The translations under genes were made by a program, and so were the position numbers. The notes beneath the pieces are model-generated. The model saw only the letters and a list, made by a program, of their open reading frames with translations. It was not told the DNA's origin and did not search any database. A stretch of 64,000 bases of DNA from Loktanella sp. Alg231-35. GTDB lineage: Bacteria; Pseudomonadota; Alphaproteobacteria; Rhodobacterales; Rhodobacteraceae. Positions within the stretch are counted from its first letter, which is position 1; each line of letters begins with the position of its first letter. Location: the NCBI RefSeq assembly GCF_900143545.1, contig NZ_FREV01000001.1, forward strand, positions 124,001 to 188,000. The letters are read 5' to 3'. Positions 18,704 through 27,873 of the stretch are shown here, in pieces.

Positions 18704-19280
18704 CCTGCGTAAAAAACTGCTCGGCGCGCTGTCCCATGCGGGCAGCGCGTCATCTGACTTTGACCTCAATCCTGATGTGAAAATCCCCGGTGGGGCGCTG
18801 ACCCCAGCTGCCGTACTGATCGGTGTGCGTCAAGATCGCCAAACAGTGGTTCTGACCAAACGCTCTGCCCGGTTGAAACATCATCCGGGCCAGATTGCTC
18901 TGCCCGGCGGCAAACAAGACCCCAGTGATTCAACACTGATCGATGCCGCCTTGCGCGAAGCGCGCGAAGAGATCGGCCTGCCCGGTTCGGTCGTCGATGT
19001 GCTGGGCACTTTGCCGCCGCATCAGACCGTGACGGGGTATCAAGTGACCCCTGTGCTTGCCATCATCAATGATGATTTCCAAAGCATGCCCGAAGCAGGT
19101 GAAGTGAGCGAAGTTTTTGATGTGCCGCTGGCCCATCTGCTGGACCCTGCCCGATATCACGTTCAAGGCCGCCACTGGCAGGGCCGCCGCAGGTATTATT
19201 ACACCGTACCCTTTGGACCCTACTACATCTGGGGCGCCACTGCCCGGATCATGCGCGCGCTGGCAGAGCGGATGTCATGA
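18696..19280 (+). CDS. CoA-pyrophosphatase-type Nudix hydrolase
   Basis: A 194-residue Nudix protein of the NUDT7/YeaB (NudL) type. It has the UPF0035/CoA signature LKHHPGQIALPGGKQDP immediately before the Nudix box residues AALREAREEIGL. Members hydrolyse CoA and CoA derivatives to 3',5'-ADP and 4'-phosphopantetheine esters. I chose GTG at 18696 behind AAGGA, which gives an 8-base overlap with hslO; the ATG at 18657 would overlap by 47 bases and lacks a site. The TGA overlaps the next ATG (ATGA). Confidence 0.88.
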   Translation: MPDLRKKLLGALSHAGSASSDFDLNPDVKIPGGALTPAAVLIGVRQDRQTVVLTKRSARLKHHPGQIALPGGKQDPSDSTLIDAALREAREEIGLPGSVVDVLGTLPPHQTVTGYQVTPVLAIINDDFQSMPEAGEVSEVFDVPLAHLLDPARYHVQGRHWQGRRRYYYTVPFGPYYIWGATARIMRALAERMS

Positions 19281-20413
19281 CCCGGATCAAGGCCGATTGG
19301 CTAGAGGATGCTGCATCGCAAACGGTGTGCCGTCTGCTGACTGACGCGGGGTATCAGGCGTGGTTTGTGGGTGGTTGTGTGCGTAACGCACTTTTGGGTG
19401 CGCCTGTTGCAGATTTGGATATCTCGACCGATGCCCATCCTGAAAAGGTCATGAAATTGGCCGCTGCGGCTGGGATCAAGAGTATTCCGACAGGGGTCGA
19501 CCACGGCACGGTCACCTTGGTGCTGAACGATATTCCGTTTGAGGTGACGACTTTCCGCCGCGATGTGGCCACTGATGGCAGGCGGGCCACCGTCGCCTTT
19601 GCGGACAATATCGAAGATGACGCGCGCCGTCGTGATTTCACGATGAATGCGCTTTATGCCGATGCCGAAGGGCGGATAGCTGACCCGTTGGGCGGTTTGC
19701 CTGACTTGCACGCACAGCATGTACGTTTCATCGAAGACCCCGCACAGCGTATCAAAGAAGATTATTTGCGGATCCTGCGCTTTTTCAGGTTCTACGCCTG
19801 GTACGGTGACCCGAATGAGGGGCCGGACCGCGATGGATTGGCGGCCTGTGCAGAGCATATCGACGGCTTGCAGTCGCTGTCTGTCGAGCGTGTGACGGCA
19901 GAAATGCTTAAGCTGCTGGGCGCGTCTGACCCTGCTCCGGCGCTTGCGGCGATGGCCTCGACTGGTGCTTTGGCCCAGGTTTTGCCAGGCGCTGATGCAG
20001 GGGTGCTGCCAGTTTTGGTGCATCTGGAGCAAGAGAACACCATCGCCCCGGATGCGCTGCGCCGCTTGGCTGTCATTGGCGGGCAACCGGGGGAGGCTTT
20101 GCGCCTTTCGAAACATCAAGCACGCCGGTTAGAGCAAATCAACAGCAACGCCGGCCCCGCCGAAGTCGCCTATCGTTTTGGCGCGGATGCAGGGCGTGAC
20201 GCTTTGCTTGTTACAGCGGCATCGCTGGGCCAACCCGCGACCCCGAATGAATTGCGCGCGATCACACATGCCGCAGAGCAGGTTTTTCCTTTGAAGGCGG
20301 CAGACCTGATGCCCGCCTTGTCCGGTGCCGTACTCGGCGATGCACTCAAACAGGCAGAGGTGCGGTGGATCGCGTCTGGTTTCACGCTTACCAAGGCTGA
20401 CCTGCTTGAGTGA
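19277..20413 (+). CDS. cca: CCA tRNA nucleotidyltransferase / poly(A) polymerase family
   Basis: A 378-residue class II nucleotidyltransferase. The head domain has FVGGCVRNALLG followed by DLDIST (the two catalytic aspartates). The RRDFTMNALYAD and RIKEDYLRILRFFRF motifs are typical of CCA-adding enzymes and poly(A) polymerases. By genome context and the RNA-binding head alone, CCA addition to tRNA 3' ends is the likelier role. It is coupled to the upstream Nudix gene by ATGA and overlaps the downstream exporter gene by 8 bases. Confidence 0.9.
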   Translation: MTRIKADWLEDAASQTVCRLLTDAGYQAWFVGGCVRNALLGAPVADLDISTDAHPEKVMKLAAAAGIKSIPTGVDHGTVTLVLNDIPFEVTTFRRDVATDGRRATVAFADNIEDDARRRDFTMNALYADAEGRIADPLGGLPDLHAQHVRFIEDPAQRIKEDYLRILRFFRFYAWYGDPNEGPDRDGLAACAEHIDGLQSLSVERVTAEMLKLLGASDPAPALAAMASTGALAQVLPGADAGVLPVLVHLEQENTIAPDALRRLAVIGGQPGEALRLSKHQARRLEQINSNAGPAEVAYRFGADAGRDALLVTAASLGQPATPNELRAITHAAEQVFPLKAADLMPALSGAVLGDALKQAEVRWIASGFTLTKADLLE

Positions 20414-20987
20414 GCTTTTCCCACTGATCGGCTTTGTATTTCTGGGGTTGTTCTCACCGGGACCAAACGTGATCCTGATCACGGCGTCCGGGGCTAGATT
20501 TGGCATTCAGCGCACTGTTCCGCATGTCATCGGTGTTGCGCTGGGCGTGGGTGTGATTGCGGCCGTCACAGGCATTGGCATCGGCACATTGATGGCAGCG
20601 CAACCGGGTTTGGCGATTGTGCTTATGGTCGTGGCGAGCTTTTGGATATTGTGGATGGCATACAACCTGTGGCGCGCGGACCCGGCCACCCCAAAACAGA
20701 ACGATAGACCATTCAGTTTTGTTGAAGCCGTCTTGTTTCAATGGGTGAACCCCAAGGTTTGGGCGGTCGCGTTAAGTGCCACGGCCTATGTCGCAACTTA
20801 CCCGCCCTTGCAGCAGGCAGGCACCTTGGCTGCAATTTTTTCAACATTGAATTTGGGCGTTGGTACCTTCTGGGCCGTGGCTGGCACACTGCTGTCCTAT
20901 CTTCTGACGAACCCTGCCGCCTGGCGTATTTTTATGCGCGCAATGGCGCTTGCGCTTGCCGGGTTCTCGGTGCTTGTTTTCCTTTAG
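20406..20987 (+). CDS. LysE/RhtB-family amino acid exporter
   Basis: A 193-residue membrane protein with the family's N-terminal SPGPNVILITASGARFGIQ motif and about five to six transmembrane segments. It exports amino acids or their derivatives across the inner membrane; the substrate is not readable. The best start is a TTG at 20406, within the last codons of cca, about 9 bases after AAGG and just before the first membrane segment. An ATG at 20325 would add 27 residues antisense-like in composition and is not credible. Confidence 0.82.
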   Translation: MSELFPLIGFVFLGLFSPGPNVILITASGARFGIQRTVPHVIGVALGVGVIAAVTGIGIGTLMAAQPGLAIVLMVVASFWILWMAYNLWRADPATPKQNDRPFSFVEAVLFQWVNPKVWAVALSATAYVATYPPLQQAGTLAAIFSTLNLGVGTFWAVAGTLLSYLLTNPAAWRIFMRAMALALAGFSVLVFL

Positions 20988-21034
20988 GGAAACCTTTGTT
21001 ATAGCGGTCGTATAACACCCGAATAGGCAAGCCG

Positions 21035-22882
21035 ATGTTTCGTTTTTTCGAAGGTCTTGTCGATCCCTATGTAACATACAAGGAGAGCGACACGCCGCCA
21101 AAGCGGCTCTATCCGTTTCTGCGTGGCTACGCAGAGCCGTTTATGCGTGTGTTCTGGTTCACCGGTATCGCATCGGTCGTTATCGCTATCGTTGAAATTT
21201 GGTTGTTGGGCTATCTCGGGCGTTTGGTCGATATCCTGACGAATGGCACGCCTGCACAGGTCTGGGCCGAAAGCGGGGGCGAGTTTGTACTGGTTGCCGT
21301 ACTGATCCTGACGCTGCGCCCGGCGATCCACATGTTCCAGATCATGCTGTTGAACAACACTATCCTGCCGAACTTTGGCACGTTGGTGCGGTGGCGTGCG
21401 CACCGGCATGTGTTGCGGCAATCCGTGGGTTGGTTCGAGGATGATTTTGCGGGCCGTATCGCCAACCGGATCATGCAAACACCGCCCGCCGCGGGCGAGG
21501 TGGTATTTCAACTCTTTGATGCCATCACATTTGCGCTTGCCTATCTGGTGGCCGCCGCTGTGTTGATGGGTCAGGCTGACGCGCGGCTGCTGATCCCGCT
21601 GCTGCTGTGGATCGTGCCTTACATGTTCCTGTTGCGTTGGGTTGTGCGGCGCATTGGCCCGGCTTCCGAAGCCGCATCGAATGCGCGAAGCGCCGTCACC
21701 GGCCGCGTTGTGGACAGCTATACCAACATCCATTCGGTCAAGATGTTCGCGCATCATGACCGCGAGGTGGGCTACGCAAAAGAAGCGATTGAAGAAGCGC
21801 GCCGCACGTTCCAGATCGAAATGCGTCTTTATACGGTGATGGACGCAGGTCTGATGCTGTTGAACGGCTTTTTGGTTGTGGCGGTTGTGGGTTGGTCGAT
21901 CTGGCTTTGGATGCAGGGTGCTGCTTCGGTCGGATTGGTTGCTGTTGCCACGTCACTGGCGCTGCGCCTGAACGCAATGTCGGGCTGGATTATGTGGGCC
22001 GTGACGAATTTTTTCCGTGAATTGGGCGTGGTGTCAGAAGGCATGCAGACAATTGCGCAACCGGTGACTCTGCTGGATCAGGCCAAGGCCAAGCCATTGT
22101 CGATAGACGCAGGCGGTGTCGAAATTTGTGACCTTTCGCACCATTATGGCAAGCAAACAGGTGGTTTGGACAAAATCAATCTGACGATTGCTCCGGGTGA
22201 AAAGGTGGGTTTGGTCGGGCAGTCGGGTGCTGGGAAATCCACGCTGGTGAAGCTGCTTTTGCGGTTCTACGACGCGGAACACGGCCAAATACTGATAGAT
22301 GGTCAGGATATCGCGCAGGCATCTCAGGACAGCTTGCGCAGCGCGATTGGTATGGTGCAACAGGACAGCGCGTTGCTGCATCGATCAGTGCGCGAGAACA
22401 TTCTGTATGGCAAACCCACAGCGACGCAGGATGAAATGATCGCTGCCGCCTGCAAGGCTGAGGCGCATGAGTTCGTTCAAACGCTGGAAGATAGTGAAGG
22501 TCGCAAAGGATACGAGGCACGCGTCGGTGAGCGCGGCGTGAAATTGTCGGGTGGCCAACGCCAGCGGATCGCCCTTGCGCGGGTGATTTTGAAAGATGCG
22601 CCGATCTTGCTGTTGGATGAGGCGACAAGCGCCCTAGATAGTGAAGTCGAAGCCGCAATTCAGCAGACGCTTTATGGGATGATGGAAGGTAAGACTGTCA
22701 TCGCAATTGCACACCGCCTGTCGACGATTGCCCAGATGGATCGGATCATTGTGATGGATCAGGGGCGCATCATCGAGGACGGCACGCACAACAGTCTGCT
22801 GGCGGCAAATGGACAATACGCAAGGTTCTGGGCGCGCCAATCGGGGGGCTTTCTGGGCCAGACTGCCGAAGGACAAAAATGA
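21035..22882 (+). CDS. ABC exporter half-transporter, subunit 1
   Basis: A 615-residue MsbA/MdlB-type protein: an N-terminal six-helix membrane domain (about 35-340) fused to an ATPase (about 370-600). The ATPase has Walker A GQSGAGKST, signature LSGGQRQR, Walker B ILLLDEATSALDSE and an H-loop IAHRLST. All catalytic residues look intact. The 3' end overlaps the next, similar gene by 4 bases (ATGA), so the two almost certainly form a heterodimer. The substrate (lipid, drug or peptide) is unknown. Confidence 0.92.
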   Translation: MFRFFEGLVDPYVTYKESDTPPKRLYPFLRGYAEPFMRVFWFTGIASVVIAIVEIWLLGYLGRLVDILTNGTPAQVWAESGGEFVLVAVLILTLRPAIHMFQIMLLNNTILPNFGTLVRWRAHRHVLRQSVGWFEDDFAGRIANRIMQTPPAAGEVVFQLFDAITFALAYLVAAAVLMGQADARLLIPLLLWIVPYMFLLRWVVRRIGPASEAASNARSAVTGRVVDSYTNIHSVKMFAHHDREVGYAKEAIEEARRTFQIEMRLYTVMDAGLMLLNGFLVVAVVGWSIWLWMQGAASVGLVAVATSLALRLNAMSGWIMWAVTNFFRELGVVSEGMQTIAQPVTLLDQAKAKPLSIDAGGVEICDLSHHYGKQTGGLDKINLTIAPGEKVGLVGQSGAGKSTLVKLLLRFYDAEHGQILIDGQDIAQASQDSLRSAIGMVQQDSALLHRSVRENILYGKPTATQDEMIAAACKAEAHEFVQTLEDSEGRKGYEARVGERGVKLSGGQRQRIALARVILKDAPILLLDEATSALDSEVEAAIQQTLYGMMEGKTVIAIAHRLSTIAQMDRIIVMDQGRIIEDGTHNSLLAANGQYARFWARQSGGFLGQTAEGQK

Positions 22883-24711
22883 CGCCAGAGCGCTGGATTG
22901 ACCCGTTTGAACGCGCCGATGGACCGCCGCCCCAATCGTTGATGGCGTTCCTGGCATGGTGCCTGAAAGGGAGTACAAAAATCACGCTTTTGGCGGGATT
23001 AGTGTCTGCATTGGCCGGTACGCTTGAGGTGGCAACAGCGCTCATGCTTGGTTGGATTGTTGATACAACGCTGAATTCGGTGGGTGAAACGTACTTTGCC
23101 GACAACCTGCTTTTGCTTGCGGCTGTCACAGCATTCTTTGTGATCCTGCGCCCTCTGATCCTTGGGGTGTCGGGTGTTATGCAGTCGGTTGTTGTTGGGC
23201 CCGCTTTGGGGAATTTGATACTGTCGCGGTTGCATCGACATTCGCTGGGTCAATCGGTGACATTCTTTGATGATGATTTCGCCGGGCGCATTTCGCAGAA
23301 GCAGATGCAGGCCGCACGCGCCGCCGGTGATCTGGTGGTGGATATGATCCACACCGTCGCCTTTGCGCTGGCGTCTTTGGTTGGGTCGGTGATCCTGCTG
23401 TTCACAATAGATGCGCGGTCCGCCCTGCTGCTCGCGGTTTGGGCGGTGTCCTACATTCTTTTGATCCGGTTTTTCATGCCGCGCATCCGGGAACGGTCCA
23501 AAGCACGGGCTGCCACCCGTGCCATGGTGACCGGGCAGGTTGTCGACACGATCACGAATATCAAGACCGTCAAGCTTTTTGCACATGACGCCCATGAGGA
23601 CCGCGCTGCGACCGATGCAATGGCGACTTATTGGGGGACTGCTGTCAGCTTTGGCTGGCTATCGGCGTCTTTCCGGTTCTGGCTGATGATGCTGGGGGGT
23701 TTGCTGCCCATCATTCTTGTGGGTGTGACGCTTTATTTTTGGACACAGGGCACTGCGACACCGGGCGACATCGCCGCCGCCGGCGCCATTGCGCTGCGTT
23801 TGTCGCAAATGACCGGTTGGGTCAGTTTCACGCTGATGGGCATGTATGCCAATGTGGGCGAGGTTGAGGACGCAATGCACACCCTCAGTCCTGAACATAC
23901 GTTGGTCGATACACCTGATGCGGTTGACCTTGTGGCAAAGAACGGGGCCATCGCGCTTGAAAACGTATCTTTCAGCTATGGCGGTGGTCCGGGCGGTCTG
24001 GATGGTGTCAGCCTTACGGTCAATCCGGGCGAGAAGCTGGGGCTCGTGGGTGCGTCCGGTGCCGGGAAATCGACGCTCGTTGCGCTGCTGTTGCGGCTTT
24101 ATGATGCTGAAGACGGCAGCATTGCCATCGATGGCATGAATGTGTGCGATGTGACGCAAGAAAGCCTGCGCCGCCAGATCGCAATGGTCACGCAGGAAAC
24201 GGCGATGTTCAATCGCTCGGCCCGTGACAACATCAAATACGGCAAGCCCGATGCGACCCAAGTTGAAATCGAAGATGCCGCGCGACAGGCCGAGGCCCAT
24301 GAATTCATTCAAGACTTGCGCGACCACAAGGATCGGCAAGGCTATGACGCGCATTTGGGCGAGCGTGGCGTCAAACTGTCCGGCGGCCAGCGCCAGCGGA
24401 TCGCCATCGCTCGCGCCATCTTGAAGGATGCACCAATTTTGGTTCTGGATGAGGCAACAAGCGCGCTTGATTCAGAGGTCGAAGCATCGATTCAAGGTGC
24501 GTTAGAGACGATTATGGGCGGCAAGACGGTGATTGCTATCGCCCACCGACTGTCCACGCTGGCGCGTATGGACCGCATCATCGTGCTTGACGCGGGCCGC
24601 ATTGTCGAAGAAGGCACACACGGAGATCTGCTGGCGAAAAACGGACTTTATGCCCGGTATTGGAACCGGCAATCCGGTGGTTTTATCAATGTGAAAGAAG
24701 CGGCGGAATAA
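22879..24711 (+). CDS. ABC exporter half-transporter, subunit 2
   Basis: A 610-residue partner of the preceding gene with the same layout: membrane domain about 30-330 and ATPase about 355-590. Walker A GASGAGKST, signature LSGGQRQR, Walker B ILVLDEATSALDSE and IAHRLST are complete. Both nucleotide sites of the predicted heterodimer therefore look active, unlike the many heterodimeric exporters with one degenerate site. The two halves look like an old tandem duplication. The TAA is followed directly by the ATG of the RNA methyltransferase. Confidence 0.92.
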   Translation: MTPERWIDPFERADGPPPQSLMAFLAWCLKGSTKITLLAGLVSALAGTLEVATALMLGWIVDTTLNSVGETYFADNLLLLAAVTAFFVILRPLILGVSGVMQSVVVGPALGNLILSRLHRHSLGQSVTFFDDDFAGRISQKQMQAARAAGDLVVDMIHTVAFALASLVGSVILLFTIDARSALLLAVWAVSYILLIRFFMPRIRERSKARAATRAMVTGQVVDTITNIKTVKLFAHDAHEDRAATDAMATYWGTAVSFGWLSASFRFWLMMLGGLLPIILVGVTLYFWTQGTATPGDIAAAGAIALRLSQMTGWVSFTLMGMYANVGEVEDAMHTLSPEHTLVDTPDAVDLVAKNGAIALENVSFSYGGGPGGLDGVSLTVNPGEKLGLVGASGAGKSTLVALLLRLYDAEDGSIAIDGMNVCDVTQESLRRQIAMVTQETAMFNRSARDNIKYGKPDATQVEIEDAARQAEAHEFIQDLRDHKDRQGYDAHLGERGVKLSGGQRQRIAIARAILKDAPILVLDEATSALDSEVEASIQGALETIMGGKTVIAIAHRLSTLARMDRIIVLDAGRIVEEGTHGDLLAKNGLYARYWNRQSGGFINVKEAAE

Positions 24712-25914
24712 ATGCTGACAATCGAAAGTCTGACCCATCTTGGGATGGGGCGTGTCTCTGATGGGCAATCGCTGTTGCCGCGTGTTCTGCCGGGTGAAGA
24801 GGTGGATGTCGCGCAGGATGGGACTGTGCGGATTGTGACACCGTCAACAGATCGGGTTGCCGCCCCCTGTCGTCATTTCAAATCCTGTGGTGGGTGCGCG
24901 ATGCAGCATGCCACTGATGCATTTGTGGCGGATTGGAAGCAGGACATTGTCGTCAAGGCATTGGCAGCGCGCGGGCTGTCACCTGAGTTTCGCCCGATCA
25001 AGACGTCACCAGCACAATCGCGCCGGCGTGCCAAGTTGTCGGGCCGCCGTACCAAGAAAGGGGCGATGGTTGGGTTTCACGCCCGCGCCTCCGGTACATT
25101 GGTACAGGTGCCAGAGTGTCAGCTTTTGACCCCCGCCTTGATCGCCAGTTTCCCTGCTCTAGAGGCGCTGACTGTTTTAGCCTGCTCGCGCAAAGGCGAG
25201 ATTGATCTGACTGTGACCGAGGCCGCATTAGGCCCGGATGTGCTGGTTGGGACAGACAAGGACCTTACCCCGCCCTTGCGGGTCGAACTGGCGGCGTTGG
25301 CCAATCAATACGGTCTGTCGCGGTTGGTGTGGAATGAGGAACCGGTCGTGACAATCAACCCTCCCGCACAGGATTTTGGCGGGGTATCTGCCGTACCACC
25401 GCCCGGCGCGTTCTTGCAGGCGACGACGCACGGTGAAACAGCATTGCGTGGCGCAGTGGCAGAGATCACCCAAGGGGCCGCGCGCATTGCGGACCTGTTT
25501 GCAGGGTGCGGCACCTTCGCGCTGCCTTTGGCCAAACGGGCCGAGGTGCATGCGGTTGAAGGTGAAAGCGCGATGCTAGAGGCGCTGGACCGCGGTTGGC
25601 GAGAGGGGCGCGAGTTGCGCCGGGTCACGACCGAAACCCGCGATCTGTTTCGTCGCCCGTTGGAAGCGGACGAACTGCGCCATTTCGATGCCGCTGTGAT
25701 CGACCCGCCGCGCGCCGGGGCCGAGGCGCAGATTGCCACGCTCGCCGCATCAGACGTTAAGGTGATCGCGCTGGTATCTTGCAACCCGGTAACCTTTGCC
25801 CGCGATGCACAAACGCTGGTGGAAGCGGGCTTTGCGATGCCATGGGTCCAGGTCGTTGATCAATTCCGCTGGTCCCCGCACACAGAGGTTGTTGCGGGCT
25901 TCACACGGAAATGA
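24712..25914 (+). CDS. TrmA/RlmD-family RNA 5-methyluridine methyltransferase
   Basis: A 400-residue class I SAM methyltransferase of the TrmA/RlmC/RlmD group. Iron-sulfur cysteines are at C53, C59 and C62 (CRHFKSCGGC), with a fourth in VPECQLL. The SAM site reads ADLFAGCGTFALPLA, and IDPPRAG followed by VSCNPVTFARD holds the catalytic cysteine (SCNP). It forms m5U in 23S rRNA or tRNA; the exact target cannot be told here. It starts immediately after the ABC exporter stop codon and is presumably co-transcribed with it. Confidence 0.9.
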   Translation: MLTIESLTHLGMGRVSDGQSLLPRVLPGEEVDVAQDGTVRIVTPSTDRVAAPCRHFKSCGGCAMQHATDAFVADWKQDIVVKALAARGLSPEFRPIKTSPAQSRRRAKLSGRRTKKGAMVGFHARASGTLVQVPECQLLTPALIASFPALEALTVLACSRKGEIDLTVTEAALGPDVLVGTDKDLTPPLRVELAALANQYGLSRLVWNEEPVVTINPPAQDFGGVSAVPPPGAFLQATTHGETALRGAVAEITQGAARIADLFAGCGTFALPLAKRAEVHAVEGESAMLEALDRGWREGRELRRVTTETRDLFRRPLEADELRHFDAAVIDPPRAGAEAQIATLAASDVKVIALVSCNPVTFARDAQTLVEAGFAMPWVQVVDQFRWSPHTEVVAGFTRK

Positions 25915-26004
25915 TCGCTGCGACGATCGATTGTCTACCTTCTGCCATGATTGTGCTGTAGAAATCGTCAAAAGGCGGCACAGACCGTAGCGATGGGCAG
26001 TGAC

Positions 26005-26493
26005 ATGATTTCAAGACGAACAGTAGTGGTTGGAGCGGCCCTTGGGCTCGCGGGATGTACCAGTGGTTTGCCAGTTTACACTGGGCCAGAGGTGACACGC
26101 ATTCAGGTGTTCAAAGGTGATCGCCGGATGCAGCTTTTGCATCATCGCAGTCTTTTGCGGGAATACACGTTTAACCTTGGCTTTGCACCGACTGGTCACA
26201 AAGAACAGGAAGGCGACGGGCGCACGCCCGAGGGCGCCTATCTGATCGATCGGCGCAATCCCAACAGCAGCTTTCATCTTTCATTGGGGATTTCCTACCC
26301 CAATTCTGACGATGTCGCCGCCGCGCGCGCCAAAGGCGTCGAACCCGGTGGCGATATCTTTATCCACGGCACGCCTGACAAATGGGCGGCTACGCCGGAC
26401 TGGACATGGGGCTGCATTGCGGTGACGAACAGCGAAATGGACGAGATTTTTGCGATGGTTCAGACCGGGACGAAGATCTTTCTCTACACCTAG
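26005..26493 (+). CDS. L,D-transpeptidase (YkuD) domain lipoprotein
   Basis: A 162-residue envelope protein. The N-terminus ISRRTVVVGAALGLAGC has an arginine pair and a lipobox (LAGC, C18), so it is probably a lipoprotein, possibly Tat-exported. The catalytic YkuD pattern is present: H121 in IFIHGTP and the nucleophile C137 in WTWGCIAVTN. Such enzymes make or break meso-DAP crosslinks in peptidoglycan or attach proteins to it; the YafK/DpaA group removes them. Several upstream in-frame starts (25951, 25993) exist, but 26005 begins right at the leader. It is convergent with the CAP gene (4-base overlap). Confidence 0.82.
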   Translation: MISRRTVVVGAALGLAGCTSGLPVYTGPEVTRIQVFKGDRRMQLLHHRSLLREYTFNLGFAPTGHKEQEGDGRTPEGAYLIDRRNPNSSFHLSLGISYPNSDDVAAARAKGVEPGGDIFIHGTPDKWAATPDWTWGCIAVTNSEMDEIFAMVQTGTKIFLYT

Positions 26494-27041
26494 AACGCAA
26501 CACCACCCAGGGGACGGCTGACCATTGGGTCGCTGCCGACGTTCAGGGTCCACCACAGTTTGCCAGAATCTTCCTGAAACCACGAAAAACCCATGAAACG
26601 CGCGTTTGGATCAAGGAGCACGGCGCGGGTGTCGGGCTGTGCCATCCATGCGGCCAAGGTCTGTAGCTCTGATTCAAACGATTCCGAGATGTTTTCACCC
26701 AAAAGCCGCCCTGGAAATCCGACGCGCCGCGCACGGTCCAGTGGACTGGACCCGTCAGAACCAAAAAGCCAGGGCCGGTTCTGAACAGCCATATCGCGCG
26801 AATGCGTGGCCGCCGCAGCATTCAGTGCGGCGTTCAGTTCGACCGGGGATAAACTGGCCTGCTGGCGCAGCGCGTTGACGCTGTCCAGCATACGGAATTG
26901 CACGACGGCTTCCTCGCCCGGACGGATGCGGTAGGCAGAGGGCAACGGCAGACCATCCGGGCCCAAGGGCCGGTTTGGTGCCGTGCTACAGGCGGCCAAG
27001 CCAACCGCAGCCAGTCCCATGATCAATTCGCGTCGCAACAT
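26490..27041 (-). CDS. CAP/SCP domain lipoprotein
   Basis: A 183-residue protein with a lipobox leader (IMGLAAVGLAAC, C18) and a CAP (SCP/PR-1) domain. The domain shows FRMLDSVNALRQQASLSPVELNAAL-type helix I (split), ATHSRDMAV with the conserved His, and GENISES, the CAP signature. Bacterial CAP lipoproteins are common in envelopes; their function is mostly unknown, with lipid or sterol binding proposed. It lies between two L,D-transpeptidase genes, converging on one and diverging from the other, which suggests a cell-envelope role. Confidence 0.83.
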   Translation of the reverse strand: MLRRELIMGLAAVGLAACSTAPNRPLGPDGLPLPSAYRIRPGEEAVVQFRMLDSVNALRQQASLSPVELNAALNAAAATHSRDMAVQNRPWLFGSDGSSPLDRARRVGFPGRLLGENISESFESELQTLAAWMAQPDTRAVLLDPNARFMGFSWFQEDSGKLWWTLNVGSDPMVSRPLGGVAF

Positions 27042-27158
27042 GCCAATACTCGCTTTGTTCGGGTCTTTCTTCCTTAGCGGGATCAGTGCGCCACATCAAA
27101 CACACATCCCTCCGCCGGTCATAGCAATGACATATCTTTGAATTGAAGTGCTATCCGA

Positions 27159-27186
27159 GACACATTAAGTGTCACGTTTGAAACGT
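27159..27186. promoter_or_regulatory. Two adjacent palindromes in the divergent CAP / L,D-transpeptidase intergenic region
   Basis: GACAC-ATTAA-GTGTC (27159-27173) abuts ACGTTT-G-AAACGT (27174-27186). They sit about 30-55 bases before the ATG of the second L,D-transpeptidase, where an operator would act. No regulator family is recognisable from the sequences. The 171-base gap (27042-27212) holds nothing else that I can call. Confidence 0.35.
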
Positions 27187-27212
27187 ATTGGGCCCCAAAA
27201 AGGGAGACTACA

Positions 27213-27794
27213 ATGACACATGATTTTTCGCGGCGCGGATTTCTGGCTGCCTCTGCTGCCATGATTTCGACCGGTGCTGCGGCGCAGACCGCCAATTCCA
27301 CCGAAATTGAAGGTGACATTTCCGCCGGTGTGCAGCGCAATATCTCAAGTTTCCGTTCGCTGGACTGGGAGCCTTACTTTAACAACCTGAACAATGGCGC
27401 GGTGCTGGTGGACTTGCAGTCGCGCGCTCTGCACTTCTGGTCGGAAGATCAGACAGTTTACAAACTGTTCCCAACAAGCGTGCCACTGACGGATGATTTG
27501 ACCCGCACGGGCCGCACCTCGATTACCCGCAAGGTTGAAGGCCCAAGCTGGGCACCAACCCCGTCGATGAAGATTCGCAACCCGGAATGGCCCGATTTCA
27601 TTGGTCCCGGCCCCGATAATCCGCTGGGCACACACGCGTTGCACTTGTCATGGCAGTACTACCGTATTCACGGCACCCACGACACACGCAAGATCGGGCG
27701 CCGGTCATCGAATGGCTGTATCGGGCTTTATAATGAACAGATCGCAGAGCTTTATAACCTGACCAAAGTGGGCACGCAGGTCTTGCTGATTTGA
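27213..27794 (+). CDS. L,D-transpeptidase (YkuD) with Tat leader
   Basis: A 193-residue protein with a twin-arginine leader (SRRGFLAASAAMISTGAAA-Q) and a YkuD domain. It has DLQSRALHFW, the strand FPTSV, then H153 in RIHGTHDTRKIGRRSSNGCIGL (split) with the nucleophile C169. Arginines around the active site match those that bind the peptide stem carboxylate. The likely role is 3-3 crosslinking of peptidoglycan or anchoring of an outer-membrane lipoprotein in the periplasm. AGGGAG precedes the ATG. A strong terminator follows. Confidence 0.9.
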   Translation: MTHDFSRRGFLAASAAMISTGAAAQTANSTEIEGDISAGVQRNISSFRSLDWEPYFNNLNNGAVLVDLQSRALHFWSEDQTVYKLFPTSVPLTDDLTRTGRTSITRKVEGPSWAPTPSMKIRNPEWPDFIGPGPDNPLGTHALHLSWQYYRIHGTHDTRKIGRRSSNGCIGLYNEQIAELYNLTKVGTQVLLI

Positions 27795-27812
27795 GGTCCG
27801 AGAACGGTTTGG

Positions 27813-27855
27813 AAAAACAAAAGGGCGCGCCGGAGAGGCGCGCCCTTTTGTTTTT
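27813..27855. terminator. Perfect 19-bp bidirectional intrinsic terminator
   Basis: Arms 27813-27831 and 27837-27855 are exact inverted complements (core GGGCGCGCC/GGCGCGCCC flanked by A/T runs) around a GGAGA loop. The A-tract on one side and T-tract on the other let it stop transcription both from the L,D-transpeptidase gene (+) and from the converging kinase gene (-). Confidence 0.92.
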
Positions 27856-27873
27856 AGAATCTGCAGGCTTGGG

